Source: Thauera sp. 28 | Lineage (GTDB): Bacteria > Pseudomonadota > Gammaproteobacteria > Burkholderiales > Rhodocyclaceae | Assembly (NCBI RefSeq): GCF_000310145.2 | Contig: NZ_AMXA01000005.1 | Span: 124,001 to 188,000, forward strand | Length of the DNA: 64,000 bases | Direction: 5' to 3' | In this document: piece by piece, positions 9,064 to 20,013 of the stretch | How the letters are laid out: every line of letters starts with the position of its first letter | Numbering within the stretch: position 1 is the stretch's first letter | Program-made: the position numbers and the translations under genes | Notes under the pieces: model-generated | Database searches by the model: none | Seen by the model: only the letters and a program-made list of their open reading frames with translations | Told to the model about the DNA's origin: nothing

Positions 9064-10080
9064 ATGTCCTCGACCCTCACCGACCTGCTCGCCACCGCGC
9101 TCGCCGCCCGCGCGCCCCTGATCGAGCGCCTCGCCGCCGAACACACCGACGCCTACCGCCTGTTCCACGGCACGGTCGAAGGCGAGCCCGGTCTCACCGT
9201 CGACCGCTACGGGCCGATGCTGCTGGTGCAGACCTTTCACCACCCGCTCAGCCTCGACAGCCTCGCCGAACTGCAGGCCTTCTACGCCACCGCCCTGCCC
9301 GGCCTGCCGCTGATCTGGAACGATCGCAGCGGCAAGCATTCGCGCATTGCCAACCCACTGCCGCCCGAACAGCAGGCGGTCGCCGAAACACCCTGCGAGT
9401 TCTCCGAACTCGGCGTGCGCTACCGCTTCCAGGCCCGCCATGCCGGCCAGGACCCCTGGCTGTTCCTCGACCTGCGCGCCGCACGCCGGCGCATCATGCA
9501 GGAAGCGCCGGGCAAGTCCTTGCTCAACATGTTCGCCTACACCTGCGGGGTCGGCATCGCCGCCGCCAAGGCCGGCGCACGCCATGTGATCAACGTGGAT
9601 TTCGCCGAATCCAGCCTTGCCGTCGGCAAGGACAACGCCCGCCTCAACACGCTGGCGACTCGCCCGCGCTTCATCAAGTGCGACGCTTTCGCCGCCCTGC
9701 GCCAGTACGCCGGCATCGGCCAGCCCCGGATGGTGCGCGGCAAGCACCTGCCGCCGTTCCCCGCCCTCGAACCGCACCGCTTCGACATCATCTTCGTCGA
9801 CCCGCCGCGCTACGCCAAGAGCCCGTTCGGCGTCGTCGACCTCATCAACGACTACGCCGCCCTGTTCAAGCCCGCGCTGCTCGCCACCGCCGAAGGCGGC
9901 ACCCTGGTGTGCTGCAACAACGTCGCCCAAGTCGATCGCGAAGCCTGGCTCGACCAGCTCGAACGCAGTGCGCGCAAGGCCGGCAGGCCGCTGCGCGAGG
10001 CCGAATGGATCACCCCCGAAGACGACTTCCCCAGCCTTGACGACAAGCCGCCGCTGAAAACCGTGCTACTGCGCGTGTAA
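9064..10080 (+). CDS. Class I SAM-dependent methyltransferase (RlmI/RlmK-like)
   Basis: A 338-residue methyltransferase, probably acting on rRNA cytosine or guanine. The N-terminal part (residues 40-130: LTVDRYGPMLLVQTF...) resembles the RlmI-type domain. The Rossmann domain has the SAM-binding region SLLNMFAYTCGVGIAAAKAGA and INVDFAESSL. The catalytic-loop motif IIFVDPPRYAKS matches the DPPxF/Y.KS signature of RlmI/RlmK-type enzymes. There is no PUA domain at the N-terminus, unlike E. coli RlmI. The ATG at 9064 was chosen because the family homology begins just after it. Substrate is inference. Confidence 0.82.
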   Translation: MSSTLTDLLATALAARAPLIERLAAEHTDAYRLFHGTVEGEPGLTVDRYGPMLLVQTFHHPLSLDSLAELQAFYATALPGLPLIWNDRSGKHSRIANPLPPEQQAVAETPCEFSELGVRYRFQARHAGQDPWLFLDLRAARRRIMQEAPGKSLLNMFAYTCGVGIAAAKAGARHVINVDFAESSLAVGKDNARLNTLATRPRFIKCDAFAALRQYAGIGQPRMVRGKHLPPFPALEPHRFDIIFVDPPRYAKSPFGVVDLINDYAALFKPALLATAEGGTLVCCNNVAQVDREAWLDQLERSARKAGRPLREAEWITPEDDFPSLDDKPPLKTVLLRV

Positions 10081-10190
10081 GCGACACGTACGCCGCGTGC
10101 AGACACGCACAGGACTGAGCTGTAACGGTGAACAATGCGTTTTATTGTTGATCTACAATCACTTGCACCGTTTCATTCAGAGTTTTTCTC

Positions 10191-10610
10191 ATGATCCGCC
10201 TGTCCACGATCGCCATCGCTACCCTACCTCTCCTGCTGTCGGCCTGCTTCAGCTCCGTACGCCCATCCCCGGTCGCCCAGCTGCCGGACGCGGGCCCGGC
10301 GCACCGCAACGGACAGCTCGACTTCGCGCTTGCCAGTGGCGACTACGGCTGCGAGCACGGCGTGCGCGTGCAGGTTCGGCGCGACATGCAGGAGCGCATC
10401 AACAACCGCATCCAGCTCGGCTGGAACGGCAATCAGTACCTGCTCGAGCGCGACCTGTCGCACTCCGGCCTGCCACGCTTCGAGGACCCCGCCAGTGGCC
10501 TGGTGTGGATCGACCTGCCGTGGAAGAGCGTGCTGCTCGATGGCCGCAGCCACAAACCCATCGCCAGCGAATGCCGGCAGGTGCCGGTGCGCGTGGCCAA
10601 CAGCGGCTAG
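10191..10610 (+). CDS. Lipoprotein, possibly MliC/PliC-like lysozyme inhibitor
   Basis: 139 residues with a lipoprotein signal peptide and lipobox LLSAC (Cys19), so it should be anchored in the outer or inner membrane. The mature part has GDYGCEHGVRVQV, a later paired cysteine (SECRQV), and a GNQYLLE...SGLP...GLVW pattern. These recall the MliC fold (Y-x-C-x-x-G start, conserved SG and W), but the match is weak. It has its own short leader with an AT-rich stretch (TTTTATTGTTGATCTACAAT) about 40-60 nt upstream that could hold a promoter. It converges on the SIR2-like gene. A lysozyme-inhibitor role is only a suggestion. Confidence 0.6.
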   Translation: MIRLSTIAIATLPLLLSACFSSVRPSPVAQLPDAGPAHRNGQLDFALASGDYGCEHGVRVQVRRDMQERINNRIQLGWNGNQYLLERDLSHSGLPRFEDPASGLVWIDLPWKSVLLDGRSHKPIASECRQVPVRVANSG

Positions 10611-10632
10611 ACCACGAGCGGCCACACCACGC

Positions 10633-11967
10633 TCAGGCGAGCCGGCGAATCAGGCCCGCAATCTCGCCAAAATCGTCAAACCAGAGCGGGCGCACCCCCA
10701 TCGAGAGATAGGGCGCCGAGGCCAGCGCAAGCTCCATCGCGCTCGCCTCGGAATGGCGACAGGACCCTGGCCACTTCAGTAGCGCGTAGTGGTAACGCCC
10801 GGGCAAGACCTTCGCGGCATCGCGCAGCAGCCGGTTCATCTCCTCGTCCGCAAACGAGCAACCGACGTACAGCGCATGATGCACGGGGTTGGCGAGCCAG
10901 CGTGCGAACACCTCGCCGACGATACCGGCGCGGCTGCCGCCATACGTGCACTCGTACTGGCTGGTGGAAAACACGAAGCGCACATGGGTAATCAGGAAAA
11001 GCCTCCGCGGCGTGTAGCCATGCACATGGTAGATACCCTGATGCAAGGCGTGCTGGCCCTGCTCTCGCGCCAGCGTGTTCGGGTCGCCAGCGAGCTCATC
11101 TCCGCGCATTGCGTAGGCCGCACGCGCGAGTCCGGCCTCATCGAGCGCCTCGCCCATCAGGTCGTCGAAGTTGTAGGTGATGATCGCGTCCCAGCCTGGC
11201 AGCAACCCGCCACGATCGGGCACATTGACTGCCGGCGCGAGTTCGGCAATCGCACGATGGATCGGCCCTGGCCGGCGATCGTTCTCGTAGAGGATGTCCG
11301 TAAGATCGGTAAACAGGTGCTGGCCGAGAAAGTCGTAGCAGATCTGCGCCCCCTCCATCAGCGCCTCGGTATCGGCCTGGCCCGCCTCGATCGATGCCAG
11401 TACGGCACGTGCGCGCAGGTCCTCGCCGGCCGCCAGATGCTCGACAGCGGTGACCACACGCTCGAACTCGGCGTTCTCGCGCGTACCGCCCGGCCGCGGC
11501 CGCATCTCCGTCTGCTCTCGTCCGCGCTCGATCACTCGCAGCAGCAGGCGTCGCACCAGTTCGGCCCACGACGGTCCACCCGCGTCCATCGTCGCGCCGG
11601 CGCCGATCACCACCGACAGACAGGACGCTCGCCGCATCCACTGCATGAGGCCGATGTCGAGTTCCCGCTGTGCGGGCCCGAGCGCCTCACGAAAGCGCTC
11701 CGCGTTGAGCGACAGCCAGCGCGCCTTCAGCTCGACCTCGCCCCGGCGGTCTTCGTCCACGGACAAGCCGAAGCGCTGGGCCAGCGCCTGCGACATCTGC
11801 AGCGAGCGATACAGGCCGTTGATCTGGGTCTCGATCTCGAAGAACGCAGCGCCGATCTCGTCACGCTCGACAAGATCGGCAAACAGCTGCGGCTCCCAGC
11901 TGCGTGCGGTAAAGAACGCCCGCCAGGCGTGCGCATGCTGCGATGGTCCGACATACATGGCGCCCAC
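10633..11967 (-). CDS. Stand-alone SIR2-like domain protein
   Basis: A 444-residue cytosolic protein. Residues 1-112 are an all-helical N-terminal extension. Residues 115-395 are a SIR2-type Rossmann fold: VIGAGATMDAGGPSW (120-134, NAD-binding), ITYNFDDL (263-270), YHVHG (313-317, expected catalytic His316) and LYVGCSFADEEM (366-377). No zinc-binding cysteines of sirtuin deacetylases are present, so NAD hydrolysis is more likely than deacetylation. Such SIR2 proteins occur as NADase effectors in anti-phage systems (Thoeris ThsA, DSR, SIR2-HerA, pAgo-SIR2). No recognised partner (TIR, HerA, Argonaute) is adjacent. An in-frame ATG at 11958 is an alternative start. Defence is inference. Confidence 0.8.
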   Translation of the reverse strand: MGAMYVGPSQHAHAWRAFFTARSWEPQLFADLVERDEIGAAFFEIETQINGLYRSLQMSQALAQRFGLSVDEDRRGEVELKARWLSLNAERFREALGPAQRELDIGLMQWMRRASCLSVVIGAGATMDAGGPSWAELVRRLLLRVIERGREQTEMRPRPGGTRENAEFERVVTAVEHLAAGEDLRARAVLASIEAGQADTEALMEGAQICYDFLGQHLFTDLTDILYENDRRPGPIHRAIAELAPAVNVPDRGGLLPGWDAIITYNFDDLMGEALDEAGLARAAYAMRGDELAGDPNTLAREQGQHALHQGIYHVHGYTPRRLFLITHVRFVFSTSQYECTYGGSRAGIVGEVFARWLANPVHHALYVGCSFADEEMNRLLRDAAKVLPGRYHYALLKWPGSCRHSEASAMELALASAPYLSMGVRPLWFDDFGEIAGLIRRLA

Positions 11968-12006
11968 CTCCTGGTCGTGCCGGACGCAGCACCGGCCTGC
12001 CGCGTC

Positions 12007-13209
12007 CTACATCAAGAGATTGCTCGGATTGCGGCACGCCTGGGCCGCCCCCGCCCGCGGAGCCTGTCCCGAGAGATCGATGGTAGCGCCATAGTACGAG
12101 TTGGCATTTGCCGTCGGCGCAACGCGCTGCGCCACCTCGAGCCTGAACGGCGCGCGCCCTGGAGCCACGCCGGAAAAAACGCGCTGCCACTCTCCGCTGC
12201 CGAACTCCTCGCAGGCGATCTCGGTCAGCTGCACACCACGCGCACGCATCGCACCGACGATGTCATAGGGTGGCTCAGCGCCGACTGCCATCCAGTTCAT
12301 GGCCAGTGTCCTGGCCGCGGGCGAACCGCTGACCGACACCTCGAACCTGCCCAGCTTGCCGCTCGCCGACAGTTCGCGCGAACTCGCCTTCGCTGCCCAG
12401 CGCACACCGCCGAGACGTTGGCGCAGGGCGGCGACAGGCAGCGCCTCGCCCGCTGCCGCCGGCAAGGCGGCCAGCAGGGCATCGGTTACCGCCGCACTCG
12501 CGCCGATCTTTTCCCAGTCGGCTGCGCATTGTTCGTCTGCCCAGCGCGCCGCATCCGCGCTGAGCGACACATAGAAGCGGCGGCAATCGGCCAGAAAACG
12601 CGGCCGCGCCTCGGGCTGGACCACCAGCGGTGGCGGGGCCGGACCAGCAGCAGCCGTATTCCCTGCCGGCGCTGCAGCTACCGCCGCCGTGGCTGGCCGA
12701 GGCGCCGCAGCCTTGCCCTCGCTGGCATCGCTGACGGCAACCGCCTCGCCAAAACCATGGCCATTCCAGGCCAGCTGGGCAGCGCACTGCGTACTGGCGC
12801 TGCTGCCCGGCCCACAGGCCGCACCACGGCGCGCAATCTGCACCTTGGCTGGCTTGCCGGCGAGTACACGGTAGGCAATCAGCTGATCCGAATAGACCCG
12901 GCGTGCATTGTTGCGCGCGTCGACGACGAAGATATCGACCCGCGCCACACCCCCCTGGCGGAACAGGCCGGGGCGGCCGGTGCAATCGTAATCGCCTTCG
13001 GACAGCAGGTAATCGAGGCGGCCGTCGCCGGTGAAATCCTGTGCAACGACATAACGCCCGCTGCCGGCACGCCCGCCGGCTGCAGTGCAGCGGCGGTCCA
13101 GGTCGTTCATGTGCGTGAGCACGACGGCAGGAATGGGCGGGCGGGCCTGCGCCAGGACGGCGGAGGATATGCACGCCCCGACCAGGACGGGCAAGAGGAA
13201 TCTGCGCAT
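12007..13209 (-). CDS. Secreted hypothetical protein with FG-GAP-like acidic loop
   Basis: Not recognised as a known family. 400 residues with a signal peptide (about 1-20, AVLAQ). The loop DFTGDGRLDYLLSEGDYDC resembles the calcium-binding DxDxDG repeat of FG-GAP/VCBS domains and is followed by a likely disulfide-rich region. An Ala/Pro-rich linker (about residues 165-200) leads to a C-terminal domain with paired cysteines (ADCRR, EQCAAD, EIACEE, AACRN-like). It is probably periplasmic. It ends 39 bp upstream of the SIR2-like gene on the same strand, so the two may be co-transcribed; a functional link is not evident. Confidence 0.65.
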   Translation of the reverse strand: MRRFLLPVLVGACISSAVLAQARPPIPAVVLTHMNDLDRRCTAAGGRAGSGRYVVAQDFTGDGRLDYLLSEGDYDCTGRPGLFRQGGVARVDIFVVDARNNARRVYSDQLIAYRVLAGKPAKVQIARRGAACGPGSSASTQCAAQLAWNGHGFGEAVAVSDASEGKAAAPRPATAAVAAAPAGNTAAAGPAPPPLVVQPEARPRFLADCRRFYVSLSADAARWADEQCAADWEKIGASAAVTDALLAALPAAAGEALPVAALRQRLGGVRWAAKASSRELSASGKLGRFEVSVSGSPAARTLAMNWMAVGAEPPYDIVGAMRARGVQLTEIACEEFGSGEWQRVFSGVAPGRAPFRLEVAQRVAPTANANSYYGATIDLSGQAPRAGAAQACRNPSNLLM

Positions 13210-13266
13210 GGCGGCGGCCTCCAGGCTGTTGCTGCAGCCTAGACGCCAGCCCCGCAGCCGGCAAGC

Positions 13267-13845
13267 TCAGCCGAAGGGCGCCACCCCGAACAGCCAGGCG
13301 TGCAGGTAGCGTGCAAACACGAACCAGACCCCGGCGCCGATCAGCACGGCGAGCGCGTCGCGGCCGAGCGCGCCATCCGCGCGTACCACGCCATGTGCGC
13401 GATCACGCTTGCGCGCACTGGCGAACGCGGCGATCGACCACACCAGGAAACTGCCGAACAGCAGCACGTCTGCCAGCGTACCGTTCGAAATCAGATGCGC
13501 CAGCGCCCACAGCTTCACCCCCGCGCTCATCGGGTGGCCGAGCGCCGACTTCATGCGCGTGCCCGGCAGGTAGGTCGCCACCAGCAGGATGAAGGCCGGC
13601 AGCAGCAGCAGGGCTGCCAGATGGCGCGTCCACACCGGCGGGAACCACAGGTACACCGGGTCGTAGCGCGCCTGCGCATAGCCCCAGACGATCAGCACCA
13701 GGCCAATCACCGAAACGATCGAGTAGGCCAGCTTCCACTTTGCGGCGCCGTAGTGTGCGATGTACTGGGCGCGGTTGTCCTCGGCAACGATGCGCGCCGA
13801 ATGCGTACAGAGAAACAGCACCAGGCCGATGATGAGTACGGTCAT
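13267..13845 (-). CDS. nnrU: NnrU-family integral membrane protein
   Basis: 192 residues with about five transmembrane helices. The NnrU family was first noted near nitrite/nitric-oxide reductase genes and is related to isoprenylcysteine methyltransferase-like membrane proteins. Typical features are the N-terminal FLCTHSARI, then YAQARYDPVYLWFPP and GTRMKSALGHPM near the centre, which is the family's best-conserved region. The ATG at 13845 has GGAGG upstream. The frame stays open further upstream, but that part is only the out-of-frame complement of spmAB. No denitrification genes are in the window, so the link to NO metabolism is family knowledge only. Confidence 0.85.
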   Translation of the reverse strand: MTVLIIGLVLFLCTHSARIVAEDNRAQYIAHYGAAKWKLAYSIVSVIGLVLIVWGYAQARYDPVYLWFPPVWTRHLAALLLLPAFILLVATYLPGTRMKSALGHPMSAGVKLWALAHLISNGTLADVLLFGSFLVWSIAAFASARKRDRAHGVVRADGALGRDALAVLIGAGVWFVFARYLHAWLFGVAPFG

Positions 13846-13864
13846 GAAAAATCCTCCATAAGTG

Positions 13865-13887
13865 TCGACGGGCTCAGACCCCGTCGA
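13865..13887 (-). terminator. 8-bp hairpin between spmAB and nnrU
   Basis: Arms TCGACGGG / CCCGTCGA with a 7-nt loop lie about 57 nt beyond the spmAB stop and 20 nt before the nnrU start. There is no T-run. It may terminate spmAB transcripts or only weaken read-through. Confidence 0.35.
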
Positions 13888-13943
13888 GCCGCATTTGATC
13901 CTCGTCCATACCTGACAGCGCCGCTGACCTGCACCCGACGGGC

Positions 13944-15236
13944 TTACAGGAACAGGTAGGAGCAGATCGCTACCGCGGCTGCCACCGCGACCACGTCCGC
14001 GGTCAGCGCCGCCGCCAGGGTGTGGCGGATGCGGCGGATCTGCACCGCGCCGAAATACACCGCCAGCACGTAGAAGGTGGTCTCGGTCGAGCCCTGCAGC
14101 GTGGTGACGAGGTAACCGACGTAACTGTCGGGCCCGATCGCCGGGTCGTTGATGATCGAGGCCATCACGCCGTAGGCGCCCGAACCGGACAGCGGGCGCA
14201 GCAAGGCCATCGGTAGTGCCTCCGGCGGCAGGCCGACGCGGGAGGTGAGCCCGCCGAGCAGGTTCACCATCACGTCCATCGCCCCGCTGGCGCGGAACAT
14301 GCCGACCGCGACCAGGATCGCAACCAGGTAGGGAATGATGCGCAGCGCCACCTGGAAACCGTCCTTGGCGCCGTCGACGAAGACCTCGTAGATGCGCACC
14401 CCGCGCAACACGCCAAAAAGCAGGAAGCCCATCATCAGCCCGGGGATGATCCACGGCGAGATCACGCGCCCCCATACGATGGTCGCGGGAATGAGCGCGA
14501 TGATGGCGCCCAGGGCGAGGACGGACACCCACAAGGGGTAAGCGCCGGGGTCGTCCACCGCCTCACGCGCCGGATCGTCGGCCACCCAGGGCCGCTCCAT
14601 CGCAGCGGCGGCCGGATCGACCGGGCCAAGGGCCGAGAAGCGCTTGTAGATCAGTGCCGCGGTGATGGCGGCAATGGTGGCGCACACGGTCGCGAACAAC
14701 GTCGTCGGCAGGATGGCAGCGGGATCGGCCGAGCCGGCCGCAGCGCGGATGGCGATGACGCCGGTGGGCAGCAGCGTGATGCTGGAAGTGTTGATGGCAA
14801 GGAACAGCGCCATCGAGTTGGTCGCCGTACCGGGCCGGGTATTGAGCTTGTCGAGCTCCTGCATGGCACGGATGCCGAAAGGCGTGGCGGCATTGCCCAG
14901 GCCAAGCGCATTGGCCGACAGGTTGAGGATCATCGCCCCCATCGCCGGATGGTTGGGCGGTACCTCGGGGAACAGCCGGGTCATCAAGGGCCGGATCAGG
15001 CGCGCGATGATCACCAGCAGCCCGCCAGCCTCAGCCACCTTCATCAGGCCAAGGAACAGCGTCATTACCCCCACCAGGCCGAGCGCGAGTTCCACCGCGC
15101 CGCTGGCGGACGAGATCATGCCTGCGGACAGCACCTCCATCGGCGACTGCACGCCGTCGACCGGGACGTGGCTGAACTGCCGCCAGGCGGCGGCGACGAA
15201 GGCAATGAGGACGATGCCGAAGAAGATCCCGTTCAT
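13944..15236 (-). CDS. Fused SpmA-SpmB nucleoside-recognition (Gate) membrane protein
   Basis: A 430-residue inner-membrane protein with two Gate/nucleoside-recognition modules. The first (about 45-180) contains PNHPAMGAMILNLSANALGLGNAATPFG and TNSMALFLAINTSS, as in SpmA. The second (about 250-410) contains LRPLSGSGAYGV and TLQGSTETTFYVLAVYFG, as in SpmB. In Bacillus SpmA and SpmB are separate proteins needed for spore-core dehydration. In proteobacteria the fused form is widespread, without sporulation, and its transported substrate is unknown. It lies downstream of icd but is separated from it by a strong terminator. Confidence 0.87.
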   Translation of the reverse strand: MNGIFFGIVLIAFVAAAWRQFSHVPVDGVQSPMEVLSAGMISSASGAVELALGLVGVMTLFLGLMKVAEAGGLLVIIARLIRPLMTRLFPEVPPNHPAMGAMILNLSANALGLGNAATPFGIRAMQELDKLNTRPGTATNSMALFLAINTSSITLLPTGVIAIRAAAGSADPAAILPTTLFATVCATIAAITAALIYKRFSALGPVDPAAAAMERPWVADDPAREAVDDPGAYPLWVSVLALGAIIALIPATIVWGRVISPWIIPGLMMGFLLFGVLRGVRIYEVFVDGAKDGFQVALRIIPYLVAILVAVGMFRASGAMDVMVNLLGGLTSRVGLPPEALPMALLRPLSGSGAYGVMASIINDPAIGPDSYVGYLVTTLQGSTETTFYVLAVYFGAVQIRRIRHTLAAALTADVVAVAAAVAICSYLFL

Positions 15237-15258
15237 GACCGGAAAGATATCGAAACCA

Positions 15259-15302
15259 AGAAAAAACGCGTGGGCGAACCGCTCGGCGGCTCGCCCACGC
15301 GT
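15259..15302 (-). terminator. Rho-independent terminator of icd
   Basis: Read on the minus strand, a perfect 12-bp stem (ACGCGTGGGCGA / TCGCCCACGCGT) with a 13-nt loop is followed by TTTTTTCTT. It lies about 36 nt after the icd stop. This is a classical intrinsic terminator. Confidence 0.85.
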
Positions 15303-15337
15303 CTCATTGCTGCACGCCGGTCAGGCCGGCGCCTGCA

Positions 15338-17575
<2,238 letters not shown>

Positions 17576-17790
17576 TGTTTCCCCCTGGACCTTGATCTTG
17601 TGGTGACGAACGATGGCCGGCCCCTCATCGCCCCTGTAGGAACGTGAGGACCGTGCGCGCAGCAGACGCGAAAAAATAGCACGCGCTGCGCGCGCATTTT
17701 CGCACTTCACGGCCATGGAGGGGAAATTTGTGCGGCCCCCGATGGATCAGGCGGCGGCGCCTCGCAACCCGGGTTGGCCCCTGCCGCGGC

Positions 17791-18978
17791 TCAGGCCCGC
17801 GCACCCTCGCGGTCGCGGCGCTCCACCGCCTTCAGCATCAACAGCAGGATGGTGCCCACCACCATCATGGCGGCGGCAAAGTACAGGCCACCCGCATAGC
17901 TGCCGAAGGTGGCGCCCAGCCAGCCGGTGACCGCCGGGCCGAGGATCTGCGCGACGCCGTAGGAGATGGTCATCTTGCCCATCATCTTCGCTGGCCGCGT
18001 GGGGTAGTAGCGTCCGGCCATGGTCAGCACCAGGCTCACCATGCCGACGAAGGTGCCGCCGAAGAGCAGCGCGCCTGCGATCGCCCCCACCATGCCGCCC
18101 ACCACCACCGGCAGCAGGATGCCGACGATCTGCAGCACGGCGGCAAGGATCAGCGCATTGAGGGCGCCAGTGCGACGGGCGACGAAATCCCACACGATAC
18201 AGGCCGGCATCGCTGCCAGGCCGATGGCAAGAAAGCTCCAGCTACCCTGGCCTTCCAGCCCCGGCAGGCGGTTGACGATGGCGACGATGAAGGTCGCGCT
18301 GACCACGAAGCCAATCCCGGCGCAGAAATAGGACGCCATGAAGATGCGCATGAACAGCGGGCTGGGCGGGTCGTCGTGCATGGGTGCGCCGCTCCGCGTC
18401 ACCCCGCTGGTATCAGGCGCCGGTAGCCAGGACAGCGCCGGCACCAGCAGCCCGCAGGCGATCACCGTGAAGACGAACCACTGCGCACGCCAGTCGAGCC
18501 ACTGGCTCATCAGCGCCACCGCCAGCGAACAACCCGCGATGCCCAGGCCGATGCCGGCGAAGTGGATACCGAGCTCGCTGCGGTGGTTGTGGCGGATCAG
18601 CCAGTTCAGGATCAGCCCGGTACCGAGCAGCATCGACGCCGCGCTCGACAGCCCAGCCAGGTAGCGCGACGCGGCCCATACCCAGAAATCGGTCGTCAGC
18701 CCCATCATCACCGTGGTCAGCACCGCCATCACCATGCCGATACGGTACAGGCGGTCCTTGAGCACCAGATTGCTGATCGATGCCGCGAGCAATGCACCGC
18801 TCAGATAGCCCAGGTAGTTGATCGCCGCCAGCCAGCCGCCCTCGGCAAGCCCGAGGCCGGCCTGTGCCTGCATCAGCGGCAGCAGGGGCGTATAGGCGAA
18901 ACGTGCTACGCCGAGCGCAAGCATCAGGCTGAAGATGCCGGCGCCGAGCACCTTCATGCGTTCGAACTGCTCATCCAT
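17791..18978 (-). CDS. YbfB/YjiJ-family MFS transporter
   Basis: 395 residues with 12 predicted transmembrane helices. The N-terminal motif ALGVARFAYTPLLPLM and the helix-4 region TDFWVWAASRYLAGLSSAASMLLG are typical of the YbfB/YjiJ branch of the major facilitator superfamily (MFS_4). Substrates of this branch are mostly unknown. The start at 18978 (MDEQFERMK) was chosen over an upstream in-frame ATG because it begins directly before the first helix. It is downstream of the membrane protein at 19068-19841 on the same strand, with about 90 bp between them. Confidence 0.83.
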   Translation of the reverse strand: MDEQFERMKVLGAGIFSLMLALGVARFAYTPLLPLMQAQAGLGLAEGGWLAAINYLGYLSGALLAASISNLVLKDRLYRIGMVMAVLTTVMMGLTTDFWVWAASRYLAGLSSAASMLLGTGLILNWLIRHNHRSELGIHFAGIGLGIAGCSLAVALMSQWLDWRAQWFVFTVIACGLLVPALSWLPAPDTSGVTRSGAPMHDDPPSPLFMRIFMASYFCAGIGFVVSATFIVAIVNRLPGLEGQGSWSFLAIGLAAMPACIVWDFVARRTGALNALILAAVLQIVGILLPVVVGGMVGAIAGALLFGGTFVGMVSLVLTMAGRYYPTRPAKMMGKMTISYGVAQILGPAVTGWLGATFGSYAGGLYFAAAMMVVGTILLLMLKAVERRDREGARA

Positions 18979-19067
18979 TGTTGTTGTTTTCCGTCTCTCT
19001 TGGGGCACACACCATAGTCTGCGCAGGACGCAGACTCAAGCACGGGGCGCGGCCGCCCGCGCCCGCG

Positions 19068-19841
19068 CTAGGCGCCTTGCCCCCGCGGCGACAACAGCAG
19101 CCGCCCGGCCTGCAGCATCCCCCACATCACCAGCACAGGCAGCACCAGCGTCTGCAGCAAGAACACCACCGCGATGCGGATGGTGTGATCGACGATGCGC
19201 TCGGCTGCTGCCTTGAGCGCGTCGATCCGCTCGCGCACCTCCCACCAGCGCAATTTCGCCGCCTCCTCGGCCACCGGCAGCGCGCCGAAGGAGTCGGCCG
19301 CCTGCTCGATGCCCTGCTGGTGCACGCGGTACTCGTCAGCCATGAAGGCCTGGAAGGCATACTCGCTCGTCAGCGCCGCCACCGGCACGATGAAGCGCAC
19401 CAGCAGCAAGGCCACCAGCACCCGCGACAGCCAGGCCGGCGGCGGCCCGCGCAGGCAACACACGGCCCAGGCCACCGCGACCACGGTGAGGGCCGCGGCC
19501 ACCAGCCAGCCCGCACCGATCTGCATCAACAGCAACTGTGCGCCAAACGCGATGCTCGCTGCCAACATCAGGGTGGAGAACTGCTCGATCAGGTCATTCA
19601 CCGGGTCCAGCACCTGGCCGGGCGCGAGCTTGACACCCACCACCACGCCCCCGCTGACTTCGGTGCCCTGCACCACCGAGATCACCGCGTTCAAGGCGCG
19701 CGCCGCGGCGAAACTCGCCACCGCACGCTTGAGCCCCGCCTCGGCGTGGGCCTCGGCGATCTGATCGAGCGGTTTCAGCCACGCCAGCGCGGCAATCAGA
19801 AGCACCAGCAGAGGCAGGATCAGGCGAACAGGTGATGGCAT
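19068..19841 (-). CDS. Conserved hypothetical inner-membrane protein
   Basis: Function not recognised. 257 residues: an N-terminal hydrophobic helix (5-22), a soluble stretch containing VSVVQGTEVSGG-like and GQVLDPVNDLIEQFS segments, then three helices (about 85-165), a soluble helical hairpin and a final helix near the C-terminus. The GQVLDPVNDLIE region resembles a recurrent proteobacterial membrane protein of unknown role. Its start diverges from the large mechanosensitive-channel gene across about 170 bp, so the two may share a control region. Confidence 0.65.
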   Translation of the reverse strand: MPSPVRLILPLLVLLIAALAWLKPLDQIAEAHAEAGLKRAVASFAAARALNAVISVVQGTEVSGGVVVGVKLAPGQVLDPVNDLIEQFSTLMLAASIAFGAQLLLMQIGAGWLVAAALTVVAVAWAVCCLRGPPPAWLSRVLVALLLVRFIVPVAALTSEYAFQAFMADEYRVHQQGIEQAADSFGALPVAEEAAKLRWWEVRERIDALKAAAERIVDHTIRIAVVFLLQTLVLPVLVMWGMLQAGRLLLSPRGQGA

Positions 19842-20013
19842 GGCGGCGATTGGCGGCAGGTTGATCGAGTGCTCTCGGTGAGTGGGGTCACGACCGGAAA
19901 GAGTTCCGGGGCGCTGCCGTCGCGCCGACCCACACCCACCCATGCTGGAGGAACACTGCGCTCGCCGCGCAGCAGGGTACACTCCGCTCTTGCCCAGATC
20001 GCTCCTTACGCGC

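Noticed and set aside
10789-13242. 817-codon plus-strand frame opposite the SIR2-like and secreted-protein genes
   Set aside because: It spans two genes and the gap between them, with Arg/His-rich composition and no domain. It is a composition artefact of high third-position GC.
13846-14532. Long N-terminal extension of the nnrU frame
   Set aside because: The extension overlaps spmAB in another frame and is Arg/Gly-rich. The NnrU family starts at 13845, where GGAGG is present.
13944-15236. Sporulation function for SpmAB
   Set aside because: The family name comes from Bacillus. The fused form is common in non-sporulating proteobacteria and nothing else here suggests sporulation.
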